This document shows positions 7,586 to 15,480 of a stretch of DNA of 28,751 bases, piece after piece. The DNA is from Candidatus Pacearchaeota archaeon (GTDB taxonomy: Archaea; Nanobdellota; Nanobdellia; Pacearchaeales; GW2011-AR1). The notes under the pieces were generated by a model, which saw only the letters and a program-made list of their open reading frames with translations, did not search any database and was not told the DNA's origin. A program made the translations under genes and the position numbers. The DNA is taken from contig NZBV01000017.1 in NCBI GenBank assembly GCA_002686355.1, positions 1 through 28,751 on the forward strand, read 5' to 3'. Every line of letters starts with the position of its first letter. The stretch's first letter is position 1.

Positions 7586-9020
7586 CCATATACCCCCCCT
7601 TTCCCTTCTCAAGCTTATAATCTAACTTTTTATAATATTCGTGAACACCAATTCCACTAATAACCCTCAATTTCTTAATACCCTCCTTAATTACAATTCC
7701 TTCTGCTTTTTCCATGAGCCATTTTCCAAAACCCCGATGTTGTGAAATCTTTCCCTTCGCACCTAGCCTCAATGCAGGACCATAAACATGAAGCTCGCGG
7801 ATGATTGCTCGCTCCACTGAAACATTATTATCTTGAAAATTTTTATTTAACAACTTGGGGGGGGAAGTCTGGGATGTTTTGTGGGACTTCTGAATCCCGC
7901 AAATCCTCAACCTGCATAACCCAAACAAGATATCATCATTATTTACAATTTCTAAAAAATATTCAGTTCCCCCAGATGCTTTATATCTAGTGACTTTTAA
8001 TTTCAAATTATCATCGACATCTCCTCCTTCCAACACAAACCCAACTTCCCTGTACCTAATCTCTTTTAATCTTGAATCCTTTTTACGCAACTCTTTCTCA
8101 ATCTCCTGACGCAAATCAATTCTTCGCGTACCTGCAACAATATATTGTGGCGGAATCTCCCTCATAATCCTCATCACACGACAATACCTAGGAACCTTTT
8201 TTAACATTGCAGTCAAGATCTTTTCTGTTTCCCTACGAGTATATGGTTTATATGTCCCTTTCCAATAAAGTTTCTCAAGTTTAGAATTAGGCATTACTTG
8301 GCAAGGATAAATTTTCAATTGGTCTGGTCTAAAATCGCTCGAAGAAAAAAATTTATTAAAAAGTTTATAATCTTTTTTCAAACTGCTCCCAGGAAGACCA
8401 GGCATGATATGATAACCAATTTTAAATCCTGCATTCTTCAATGCTCTCGTCGCATCAATAACATCCTGAACCTTGTGCCCCCGATTAATTATTCCATAAA
8501 TTTTATCGTCAATTATCTGCGCACCTAACTCAACTCTTGTTACACCCCACCCCCTCATCCTTCCGATAAAATCAATGCAAACATCTGGTCGCGTCTCAAC
8601 ACAAAGCGCGACGCATCTTGACCCTGCACTCTCATTCATCTTCTGTGCCTGCTTTAAAGTCTGAGCTCTCTTCCCATTCAGACCATCATAGATCCCTTTA
8701 ATAAAACTCTCCTGAAACTTCTTGTCATACTCCAGAAAGGTTCCTCCCATTATAACTACTTCAATTTTATCTGTTGGATGATTCATAACTCTAAACGCTT
8801 TCAATCTCTCACGAACCTGCCTATAAGCGTCATAACCAACTCTGCGTGCGCGCATAACAACAGGGCTCCGAGGAGTATAGCTCTGTGGAACATCCATTGA
8901 TGGACAATAAACACACGCACCATGATTGCATTTCCGAGGCGGCAGCATCACAGCCACAGGAGTAATCCCTGAAATAGTTTTTGTGGGTTTCCTGACTTCT
9001 CCTTGTTTTGGGATTTTCAT
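7572..9020 (-). CDS. elp3: Elp3 tRNA U34 carboxymethyltransferase, short N-terminus
   Basis: A 482-residue Elp3. The radical-SAM cluster CNHGACVYC (C31, C36, C39) follows the typical TISGITPVAVM lead-in. Next come VVIMGGTFLEYD, ETRPDVC, RVELGAQIID and an Elp3-typical KLEKLYWKGTYKPYTRRE. The C-terminal GNAT acetyl-CoA domain carries RELHVYGPALRLG and the P-loop-like SQHRGFGKWLM. Elp3 makes cm5U at wobble U34. Archaeal Elp3 usually has 60-90 more residues before the cysteines; an in-frame TAA just upstream rules out a longer start here. It is divergent from the MTAP-APRT gene. Confidence 0.92.
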   Translation of the reverse strand: MKIPKQGEVRKPTKTISGITPVAVMLPPRKCNHGACVYCPSMDVPQSYTPRSPVVMRARRVGYDAYRQVRERLKAFRVMNHPTDKIEVVIMGGTFLEYDKKFQESFIKGIYDGLNGKRAQTLKQAQKMNESAGSRCVALCVETRPDVCIDFIGRMRGWGVTRVELGAQIIDDKIYGIINRGHKVQDVIDATRALKNAGFKIGYHIMPGLPGSSLKKDYKLFNKFFSSSDFRPDQLKIYPCQVMPNSKLEKLYWKGTYKPYTRRETEKILTAMLKKVPRYCRVMRIMREIPPQYIVAGTRRIDLRQEIEKELRKKDSRLKEIRYREVGFVLEGGDVDDNLKLKVTRYKASGGTEYFLEIVNNDDILFGLCRLRICGIQKSHKTSQTSPPKLLNKNFQDNNVSVERAIIRELHVYGPALRLGAKGKISQHRGFGKWLMEKAEGIVIKEGIKKLRVISGIGVHEYYKKLDYKLEKGKGGYMVKFL

Positions 9021-9042
9021 ATATTCCCAATCACAATAATAG

Positions 9043-9050
9043 TTTTAAAT
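9043..9050. promoter_or_regulatory. Shared TATA box between elp3 and MTAP-APRT
   Basis: The 50-base gap holds one strong AT box, TTTTAAAT. It starts 28 nt before ATG 9071 on the plus strand. Read on the minus strand (ATTTAAAA) it starts 30 nt before ATG 9020. A near-symmetric TATA box at the right distance from both starts suggests one bidirectional promoter or two tightly overlapping ones. Confidence 0.5.
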
Positions 9051-9070
9051 TGTTTTGATGATTAAAATAA

Positions 9071-10357
9071 ATGAAAATTGGTGTCATCGGAGGTTCAGGC
9101 TTAGAAGAAGGAAACATTTTACAAAATGTCGAAGAATTAGAAGTTGACACTCCTTATGGAAAACCAAGCTCAAAAATAAAAAAAGGTGTTCTAAATGGAA
9201 TAGAAGTCTACATCCTTTCAAGACACGCACCAGGACATAAAATCACCCCAACTCATGTAAACAACAGAGCAAACATATACGCACTTGCTGAGTTAGGTTG
9301 CAAACAAGTCTTAGCTACAACTGCTTGCGGAAGCCTCAAGGAATACATTGCTCCAGGAGATTTTGTGATTGCGAATCAATTCATTGATTTCACAAGACAC
9401 AGAGCAGTAACTTTTTTTGAAGACTTCAATGACAAAATCAAACACACAAGTTTAGCAAACCCTTTTTCACAAACTCTAAGGTCCTACTTAATTGAGTCCT
9501 GCGAAGAATCAAATTTAAACATCCATAAAATCGGGACTATATTTACTATAGAAGGACCAAGATTCTCTACAAGAGCAGAAAGTTTCATGTTTCAAAAATT
9601 CGCGCATGTAATTAATATGTCTACTGCTCCTGAAGCAATTCTTGCAATGGAAGCCGGTTTAGAATATGCAGTAGTTGCAATGGTTACAGATTACGATTGC
9701 TGGAAAAAAACAGAAGAACCCGTCTCATGGGACGAAATTGTAAGGGTTATGGACCAAAATTCAGAAAACGTGAAAAAAGTCTTGATCAAAACAATAGGAA
9801 AAATCTCTCGTCAAGAACCATTAAAGATAGACTTAGAATTTATAAAAAATAAAATAAGGACAATTCCTAATTTCCCAAAACAAGGCGTCATGTTCAGAGA
9901 TATTACTACATTATTTCAGGACAAACAAGGAATGAAAAAAACAATAGACATTTTACATGATAGATACAAAGAAAGAAATATAGACATTGTAGCAGGAATA
10001 GAAGCAAGGGGTTTTATCGTCGGAGGAAGTTTAGCAGAAAGATTAGGAGTTAGTTTTGTGCCAATAAGAAAAAAAGGAAAACTCCCACACAAAACAGCTT
10101 CCCAGGAATATGAATTAGAATATGGCACAGATACTGTAGAAATCCATCAGGATAGTGTATCTTCTGGACAAAGAGTTTTGCTTATTGATGATTTAATAGC
10201 AACAGGGGGCACAGCACAAGCAGCCTGCAAGTTAATAGAAAAACTCGGAGGAAAAATCGTTGAATGCTCATTTGTAATAGATCTCCCCGAACTAAAAGGA
10301 AAAGAAAAATTAGCAGGATATCCTGTTTACTGCCTTGTTGAGTTTGAAGGGGAATAA
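9071..10357 (+). CDS. Fused MTA phosphorylase - adenine phosphoribosyltransferase
   Basis: A 428-residue two-domain protein. Residues 1-250 are an S-methyl-5'-thioadenosine phosphorylase: VIGGSGLEEGN, SRHAPGHKITPTHVNNRANI, TTACGSLKE, EGPRFSTRAES, the substrate strand NMSTAPEAILAMEA, and the MTAP signature MVTDYDCW. Residues 258-428 are an adenine phosphoribosyltransferase: IPNFPKQGVMFRDITTLFQD, AGIEARGFIVGG, PIRKKGKLP, and the PRPP loop VLLIDDLIATGGTA. MTAP releases adenine, and APRT turns it into AMP with PRPP, so one polypeptide performs consecutive steps. No internal stop or frameshift is present. Confidence 0.93.
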   Translation: MKIGVIGGSGLEEGNILQNVEELEVDTPYGKPSSKIKKGVLNGIEVYILSRHAPGHKITPTHVNNRANIYALAELGCKQVLATTACGSLKEYIAPGDFVIANQFIDFTRHRAVTFFEDFNDKIKHTSLANPFSQTLRSYLIESCEESNLNIHKIGTIFTIEGPRFSTRAESFMFQKFAHVINMSTAPEAILAMEAGLEYAVVAMVTDYDCWKKTEEPVSWDEIVRVMDQNSENVKKVLIKTIGKISRQEPLKIDLEFIKNKIRTIPNFPKQGVMFRDITTLFQDKQGMKKTIDILHDRYKERNIDIVAGIEARGFIVGGSLAERLGVSFVPIRKKGKLPHKTASQEYELEYGTDTVEIHQDSVSSGQRVLLIDDLIATGGTAQAACKLIEKLGGKIVECSFVIDLPELKGKEKLAGYPVYCLVEFEGE

Positions 10358-10363
10358 AGATTT

Positions 10364-10513
10364 TTAACCCCTTTTTCTAGCTTTCTCATACTTTCTCCTC
10401 AATTCTCTCTTAACTTCTATCAGCAAGGGTTTTAATTCTGGAAAATTTTCAACAGCTTCATCAGCATAAGTAGCAGTATAAACCAAACCACCCTATTCTA
10501 CTTCAACACTCAT
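10364..10513 (-). pseudogene. Small ORF interrupted by an in-frame TAG
   Basis: On the minus strand, ATG 10513 opens a 49-codon frame: MSVEVE, then TAG at 10493-10495, then GGLVYTATYADEAVENF, PELKPLLIEV and a basic tail KRELRRKYEKARKRG before TAA. The stretch after the TAG reads as good protein sequence. An AT box (TTTATATAA) lies upstream near 10544-10552. It may be a gene killed by one point mutation, or a remnant. It fills most of the 252-base gap between the MTAP-APRT and methyltransferase genes. No family recognised. Confidence 0.42.
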
Positions 10514-10609
10514 TATATGGGTTATTGCTTCAATCTTATCTTGCTTATATAAATTCTATCCTCTAATTGGTAAAAGAAAGTTTAAAAGAATTAATGTATT
10601 AAGAAAAAT

Positions 10610-11209
10610 ATGCAATCACAAAAACAAGTCTGGAACAACTTAGCATGCGATTGGTATGAACTAAAAAACAATCCAATCAAAAGAGTTCTCGCTTTCTTAG
10701 CAAAACAAGAAGGCAATGTTCTTGATTTAGGGAGCGGAGCAGGACGCCACCTTACCAAAATAAAAAATGGCAAAATGTATCTTGTGGATTTCTCAAAGGG
10801 GATGATTAAATTTGCAAAAGAAAAATCCAAACATAAAAAGATTCCAGCAAAATTCTATGTTACTGACATAACAACCCTTCCATTCAAAAACAACTTCTTT
10901 GATGCTGCAATCTGCACTTCCTCACTCCACTGCATCCCAAAAAAATCAGACAGGGAAAAAACAATCAAAGAACTTTACCGCACCATCAATCCAAGAGCAC
11001 AGGTTTATGTAGCTCTCTATAATAAAGATTCAAAACAATTTAAAAATGCTCCAAAAGAAAAATTCATTCGCTGGAAAAACAAAGAAACCCGCTACTATTA
11101 TATATTTGACGAAAAAGAAGCTCACCAACTTTTTGAAAAACAGAGTTTTAAAATCATAAAAAAATTCATCCCAAAAAGAAGCATTGAATTCATCGCAGAG
11201 AAAACTTAA
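10610..11209 (+). CDS. Trm9/ALKBH8-like SAM-dependent methyltransferase
   Basis: A 199-residue class I methyltransferase. It opens QVWNNLACDWYELKNNPIKR, which resembles the start of Trm9/ALKBH8 enzymes. It then has motif I VLDLGSGAGRHL, motif II LVDFSKGMIKFA, motif III with TDITTLPFKNNFFDAA, and the SSLHCI motif IV region. The C-terminal YYIFDEKEAHQLFEKQSFKI helix and RSIEFIAEK strand match the family end. Trm9 methylates cm5U34, the Elp3 product, to mcm5U34; Elp3 is encoded 1.6 kb away. A TTTAAAAG box starts about 30 nt before the ATG. UbiE-like small-molecule methylation is the main alternative. Confidence 0.75.
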   Translation: MQSQKQVWNNLACDWYELKNNPIKRVLAFLAKQEGNVLDLGSGAGRHLTKIKNGKMYLVDFSKGMIKFAKEKSKHKKIPAKFYVTDITTLPFKNNFFDAAICTSSLHCIPKKSDREKTIKELYRTINPRAQVYVALYNKDSKQFKNAPKEKFIRWKNKETRYYYIFDEKEAHQLFEKQSFKIIKKFIPKRSIEFIAEKT

Positions 11210-11267
11210 AAATACTTTTTACTTGATACAAACAGGGAAAAAGGAAAATTTGAGGGAACTGCAAGCT

Positions 11268-11479
11268 TTAATAAAAAATATCTATTTCATCTTCTATCCC
11301 CAGCTCTTCTAAGAATTGGACAGGTGTTTCATTATAATAAGAACTGAGTCTATCAAGCCAGCCCTTAATTGGATGTTTTTCACTTCCACCTAAGTCTTCC
11401 TGCTGATTAGATTCCCATTCTAAATCCCCCTAAGGATTTCAACAGGATTTATTTTTGAATATAAATTTTTATTAATCAT
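11268..11479 (-). pseudogene. Frameshifted 70-codon small gene
   Basis: Minus-strand ATG 11479 gives MINKNLYSKINPVEILRG and then hits TAG. If the G-run read at 11426-11430 (five G) had six, the frame would continue DLEWESNQQEDLGG, SEKHPIKGWLDRLSSYYNET, PVQFLEELGIEDEIDIFY to TAA at 11268, an intact acidic protein of 70 residues. The single-base difference in a homopolymer could be a real mutation, a phase-variable tract, or a sequencing error. The ATG is 24 bases after the stop of the 198-residue gene, so it may be the last member of the thrS operon. Confidence 0.55.
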
Positions 11480-11503
11480 TTTTATCTCTTGCAGACTTAA
11501 AAT

Positions 11504-12100
11504 CTACTTCTTCTTCACAACCTTCATAACATCAAAAAAACTTTTTTTCTCAAAATCAATAACTTCCATTTTTTCCAAATCAACTTTGACTTTTATCATC
11601 CCAAGCCCTGAAATAAAAACAGTCCCAACAAGAAAATTCTTTCCATCGAGTTTCTGCAAAGACAAAAGAATCTTCTGTAATTTATTGTTAATCTTTTCTT
11701 CAACCATTTTCTCTTCAATCATTTTCTCAACTTCACTAAAATCAAAATCAATCTCCTCAGAAATCTTTTCAAATTTTTTCTCACCAAAATTTTCTATAGG
11801 AATCATTTTACAGTTTTCCTCAAGTTGGAATGAAATTATCTTTGATTTACCTTCGCTATCGCTCGAAGACTTATTAGGACTATTAACTAAAGATTTTTTG
11901 TTAATTGTTTTATCTGGGTTGGGCGGGCGGGAGATAGTGGCAGACTGAGGAACACAAAAATCAAAATGCTGTTTATTATCTTTGCCAACTTTATCAATTG
12001 AAAAAAAACCAGAACACAAATACGCAGAAGGATTTTCTTTCATAAATTTCTTATATTCTTCAGAAACCTTTAATTTCTCAAGATAAAATTGGAGGTTCAT
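11504..12100 (-). CDS. Hypothetical protein coupled to thrS
   Basis: A 198-residue protein starting at ATG 12100 (MNLQFYLEKLKVSEEYKKF); a TTG at 12109 would add only three residues and overlap thrS. It has an N-terminal alpha-helical part with a cysteine (SAYLCSGFFSID), then a serine/asparagine/lysine-rich low-complexity linker near residues 70-95. An acidic helix (DFDFSEVEKMIEEKMVEEK) and a C-terminal sheet-like part (NFLVGTVFISGLGMIKVKVD) follow. The thrS stop and this ATG are separated by one base (TAAAATG), indicating translational coupling. No known family recognised. Confidence 0.75.
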   Translation of the reverse strand: MNLQFYLEKLKVSEEYKKFMKENPSAYLCSGFFSIDKVGKDNKQHFDFCVPQSATISRPPNPDKTINKKSLVNSPNKSSSDSEGKSKIISFQLEENCKMIPIENFGEKKFEKISEEIDFDFSEVEKMIEEKMVEEKINNKLQKILLSLQKLDGKNFLVGTVFISGLGMIKVKVDLEKMEVIDFEKKSFFDVMKVVKKK

Positions 12101-12101
12101 T

Positions 12102-13970
12102 TTAAACAAAAATAGGCCTCTTACTTAAAAGCACTGGTAGAGGCACAGGTCTCCAAGGCATATTTGATTGAAGTTCCTTTAATTTAGAAATCACTTCTTC
12201 TTTTGATAGATTAATCAAACCTTTTTTACCTCTTTCTCTCAAAGCAAAAACATTATCTTTAATTTCTTTTGCTCCTACAAAAATAGTAAAAGGAACCCAT
12301 TCCTTTTCAGAATCAACTATCTTTTTCTTACTTGTTTCAGAGTTATCATCTACGTCTGCTCTAATATTATTTTTATTAAATTCTTCTGCAAGTTCTTCTG
12401 CCTTTTTATTGAATTTATCAGAAATCGGCAACAATCTAATTTGAGTTGGAGCCAACCAGTAAGGCAAAGAATTAGTTCCATTCATAGATGTTTTTTCAAG
12501 TAAAGCATACATAACTCTTTCCACTGCCCCTGAAGGAGAACAATGCAAAATCAAAGGATACTTTTTCTTATTATCTTTATCAGTAAATTTAATCCCATAT
12601 CTTTCAGCATTCTCCACATCTATTTGATCAGTGGATAATGCAGCTGCTTTATTGACACTATCAACAAAATTAAGTTCATATTTTAGAATAAAATAAAAAG
12701 ATCTTTCATCCCACATTTCAATTAAAACAGGTCTGCCAAATTCTTTTATTATCCACTCTACAAATTTCTTATTTTTCTTATAAAAATCTTTAGTAAATCT
12801 TACAGCCAGTTCAACATCTTCTCTTTTCAACCCAATTTTATCTAAGACATCCAACGATAATAAAAATCTTGTTTTATATTCAGTCATTGCCTGAGAAATA
12901 TCTTTACATAACACATGAACATCTGGCATAGTAAAAGCTCTTAATCTTCTTAATCCTGCAACTTCCCCACTTTGTTCTCTTCTAAAACTATATCTCGTCA
13001 ACTCATAGAATTTAAATGGTAAATTTTTATAAGATATTGACACATCTTTTGCCATTAGAAACTGACCAAAACAAGCGCTGAATCTTAAGAAAAAATTTCT
13101 CTTATCAGAATTTATTTGATATTGTCTCGCAGGAAATTTCTGTAAGTACTTTTCTAAAATAGGGTTCTTCATATCATACATAATCGGAGTCTCAACTTCC
13201 ACGCCCCCATATTCCTGCATTCTTTTTGTTACATACTCTTCAATTAGGGCCTTTATCATTCTTCCCTTAGGATAATATCTTAAATTCCCAGAATCAGAAC
13301 CAGGTTCATAATCAACTAACTCTAATTTTTTCATTAATTTAATATGCGCAGGTTCCTTCACCATCTTTCTAAATTTTGATTTCTCATAAACAGCAAATTT
13401 CTTTAAATTTGCATAATTTTTAAAATTAAATTTTCCAACATCATGTAATTTACCATCTGGAGTCATAATATGCCAATAAGATTGCAATTTTTCTTCAGCT
13501 TTCAAAGCTTTTGACTCACTACTATCATCTTTCTTACTTTTCCCCCCTCCAACACTTATTTCCCTCGACAACTCACTCAATGGATGTCCTTTAACCTTCA
13601 TCTCAAATTCTTTATAATATCCAAACGGTGCTCTTGACACTTTGAAATTTTTTTTCAGCTCTTTCTCAGCCTGCTCCAAAACCTTAACAGCAATTTCAGG
13701 AGAACCTAAATCATTTGATAAATGCGCATAAGGATAAAGCACAACATTCTTTGCCTTCACTTGTCCTGCAACATCTTTCACCTCGTCAACAAGCTTCCCA
13801 ACAACAGCCTTAACATCAGAGTCTCCCTTCTCAATCGCAGTCAAAACCACCAACGCCTCCTCTGCCTCACCCCCTTTTTTCTCTGCATCACTCAACCCCT
13901 CAATCTTCCTCAAAGCCTTCTTCAACGGCTTGAACTTAATATAATCCACATGCAACAATAAAATTTTCAT
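12102..13970 (-). CDS. thrS: Threonyl-tRNA synthetase, archaeal type
   Basis: A 622-residue class II synthetase. Residues 1-145 are the archaeal D-amino-acid-deacylase-like editing domain (MKILLLHVDYIKFKPLKKAL, VVLYPYAHLSNDLGSPEIA, SRAPFGYYKEFEMKVKGHPL). The catalytic core has motif 1 near VEVETPIMYDMKNP, zinc-site cysteine in FSACFGQFLMAKD, motif 2 YELTRYSFRREQSGEVAGL with RAFTMPDVHVLC, and motif 3 around LHCSPSGAVERVMYALLE. The C-terminal anticodon domain includes WLAPTQIRLLPIS. It attaches Thr to tRNA-Thr and edits mischarged Ser. A TATA box lies 20-30 nt upstream, against the trpS stop. Confidence 0.97.
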   Translation of the reverse strand: MKILLLHVDYIKFKPLKKALRKIEGLSDAEKKGGEAEEALVVLTAIEKGDSDVKAVVGKLVDEVKDVAGQVKAKNVVLYPYAHLSNDLGSPEIAVKVLEQAEKELKKNFKVSRAPFGYYKEFEMKVKGHPLSELSREISVGGGKSKKDDSSESKALKAEEKLQSYWHIMTPDGKLHDVGKFNFKNYANLKKFAVYEKSKFRKMVKEPAHIKLMKKLELVDYEPGSDSGNLRYYPKGRMIKALIEEYVTKRMQEYGGVEVETPIMYDMKNPILEKYLQKFPARQYQINSDKRNFFLRFSACFGQFLMAKDVSISYKNLPFKFYELTRYSFRREQSGEVAGLRRLRAFTMPDVHVLCKDISQAMTEYKTRFLLSLDVLDKIGLKREDVELAVRFTKDFYKKNKKFVEWIIKEFGRPVLIEMWDERSFYFILKYELNFVDSVNKAAALSTDQIDVENAERYGIKFTDKDNKKKYPLILHCSPSGAVERVMYALLEKTSMNGTNSLPYWLAPTQIRLLPISDKFNKKAEELAEEFNKNNIRADVDDNSETSKKKIVDSEKEWVPFTIFVGAKEIKDNVFALRERGKKGLINLSKEEVISKLKELQSNMPWRPVPLPVLLSKRPIFV

Positions 13971-13990
13971 GAAGTATAGAAGAATATCTA

Positions 13991-14000
13991 TTTTATAAAA
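13991..14000 (-). promoter_or_regulatory. TATA box of thrS
   Basis: TTTTATAAAA lies 21-30 nt upstream of ATG 13970 and directly abuts the trpS stop codon at 14001. So thrS can be transcribed independently of the upstream trpS. Confidence 0.6.
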
Positions 14001-15125
14001 TTATTTGTAAATAAAATCATCAACAATCTTCTTGGCTTTTTCTCTTTTCTTTTGATGTTCCTTCAAAAATGCATTTATTTTGTCAATTAAGATTTCTTTT
14101 AATTCAGAAGTCAGCATTTCTCCTGATTCATACTTTTCATAAATTTCTTGTAATTTCCTATCATCTTCCTCAAGAAAATAATTCAGCCATTGATATGCAA
14201 CATCAACATCTGGGTTACCCCCTTTTTCACGATGGTCTTTGGTTGTCTTTTGCCCTCCTGAAAAAGCATACTTCTTAACTTTCCTCTCAACTTCCTTTGG
14301 GGAGTCTGTTGTTAATATAGCTCCAGAACTTTTACTGCTGCTCATTTTTCCCTCAGGACCACTTAAAGGGGTAAGAAAAGAGTTTTGAATGCTGGCTGGT
14401 TTGCGATATCCTAATTTAGGAAGAATATCCCTGGTAATTCTAAAATGAGTGTCCTGATCGATTGCATGAGGAATTAAACAGGGGATTTTTTTCTTTTTTA
14501 ACACCGAAGGCAAAAAAGCTGGAACAGCCTGAACACTTGTGAAAAAAATCAAACCAATATTAGTGCTTTCATTAAACCCAAAAGAAGATTTAACCATTGA
14601 ATAAGTAATCCTTTTTGCAACTTTAATTGCTTCTGGATATATCATACCTGCATGCTTTGTGTCAACTAAAAAATAAGTTTTCTTTGGATCAAAACCAAGG
14701 GCTATAATATCAAGCATATTTTCATACATCCATTTTTGAACCTCTTCCATAGATTCGTTTTTACCTAATAAAAATTTCTCATCATCTGTAAACTGAAACC
14801 ACAACTCTGCTCCAAACTTGTCCTGCAGCCATTTTGCAAAGATCCATGTCCCCAAATGCCCCAAATGAATTGGCCCAGAAGGTCCACGACCAGTATAAAG
14901 AAAAAATTTATTTCCCTTTTCATACTCATCCAAAACCCATTTTAAATCTCTTCCAGCAAAAAATATCTTTCTCCTTAACATAAAGTGCATCTCTCCTGCA
15001 TGCTTTTCAATTCTTTTCAGAATATTATCTGTAATCCTTTCTAACCCAAATTCATTTATCAAACGGTCGTAGTCAATCTTGCCCCTCACATCATAAGGCG
15101 TCACCTTCATCTCTCTTTTAACCAT
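14001..15125 (-). CDS. trpS: Tryptophanyl-tRNA synthetase, archaeal/eukaryal type
   Basis: A 374-residue class I synthetase. The HIGH motif appears as GPSGPIHLGHLGTWIFAKWL and the KMSKS motif as GPEGKMSSSKSSGAI. The N-terminal MKVTPYDVRGKIDYDRLINE, the FQFTDDEKFLLGKNES strand, and AIDQDTHFRITRDILPKLGY are typical of archaeal/eukaryal TrpRS rather than TyrRS. I keep ATG 15125 because a TTTAAAAATATGG TATA element sits about 28 nt upstream; the family-conserved MKVTPYD methionine is five codons later. It is divergent from the 90-residue gene at 15208. Confidence 0.96.
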   Translation of the reverse strand: MVKREMKVTPYDVRGKIDYDRLINEFGLERITDNILKRIEKHAGEMHFMLRRKIFFAGRDLKWVLDEYEKGNKFFLYTGRGPSGPIHLGHLGTWIFAKWLQDKFGAELWFQFTDDEKFLLGKNESMEEVQKWMYENMLDIIALGFDPKKTYFLVDTKHAGMIYPEAIKVAKRITYSMVKSSFGFNESTNIGLIFFTSVQAVPAFLPSVLKKKKIPCLIPHAIDQDTHFRITRDILPKLGYRKPASIQNSFLTPLSGPEGKMSSSKSSGAILTTDSPKEVERKVKKYAFSGGQKTTKDHREKGGNPDVDVAYQWLNYFLEEDDRKLQEIYEKYESGEMLTSELKEILIDKINAFLKEHQKKREKAKKIVDDFIYK

Positions 15126-15176
15126 TTTCTTATGAACAAAACCATATTTTTAAACTTAATTAAAACCTTCCAAATA

Positions 15177-15186
15177 TTTATAAATA
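15177..15186 (+). promoter_or_regulatory. TATA box of the 15208-17501 gene pair
   Basis: TTTATAAATA starts 31 nt before ATG 15208 in the 82-base divergent gap with trpS. The trpS box (about 15142-15155, minus) is distinct, so the two promoters are separate. Confidence 0.55.
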
Positions 15187-15207
15187 CATTTCACCAAATA
15201 TAATAAA

Positions 15208-15480
15208 ATGAGGACATTAACTAAAAGAGTTTTAAAAGGAGGGATACTTACTTCATTAATTGGGTTATTCTCAACAGAATCTGTTTTAATAGACCCCAAA
15301 GAGAGACACATTCCTGTAAGAACAATTTCTCATATAGGAAGACCCGTTGGAATGATGAAAATAAAAAATCCTTTTTTTCCTTTCTACGCAGGAGAAGAAG
15401 CAAGAATTACTGAAGAACCTTTCCTGACAGATAATGGAGAAAAAATGACTCTCCCATACAACCTACATTCACTAAAATGA
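15208..15480 (+). CDS. Hypothetical protein upstream of the cyclase-like membrane protein
   Basis: A 90-residue protein beginning MRTLTKRVLKGGILTSLIGL. The short hydrophobic N-terminal patch could be an amphipathic or weak membrane helix. It continues with the motif-like stretch PVRTISHIGRPVGMMKIKN, a proline/phenylalanine segment NPFFPFYAGEEA and a polar tail. Its stop overlaps the start of the next gene (ATGA), so translation is coupled. No family recognised. The tight coupling suggests it works with the membrane protein downstream. Confidence 0.6.
   Translation: MRTLTKRVLKGGILTSLIGLFSTESVLIDPKERHIPVRTISHIGRPVGMMKIKNPFFPFYAGEEARITEEPFLTDNGEKMTLPYNLHSLK

Noticed and set aside
10493..10495. 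Pyrrolysine read-through of the TAG codon
   Set aside because: No pyl genes or PYLIS-like context are visible, and a point mutation is simpler.
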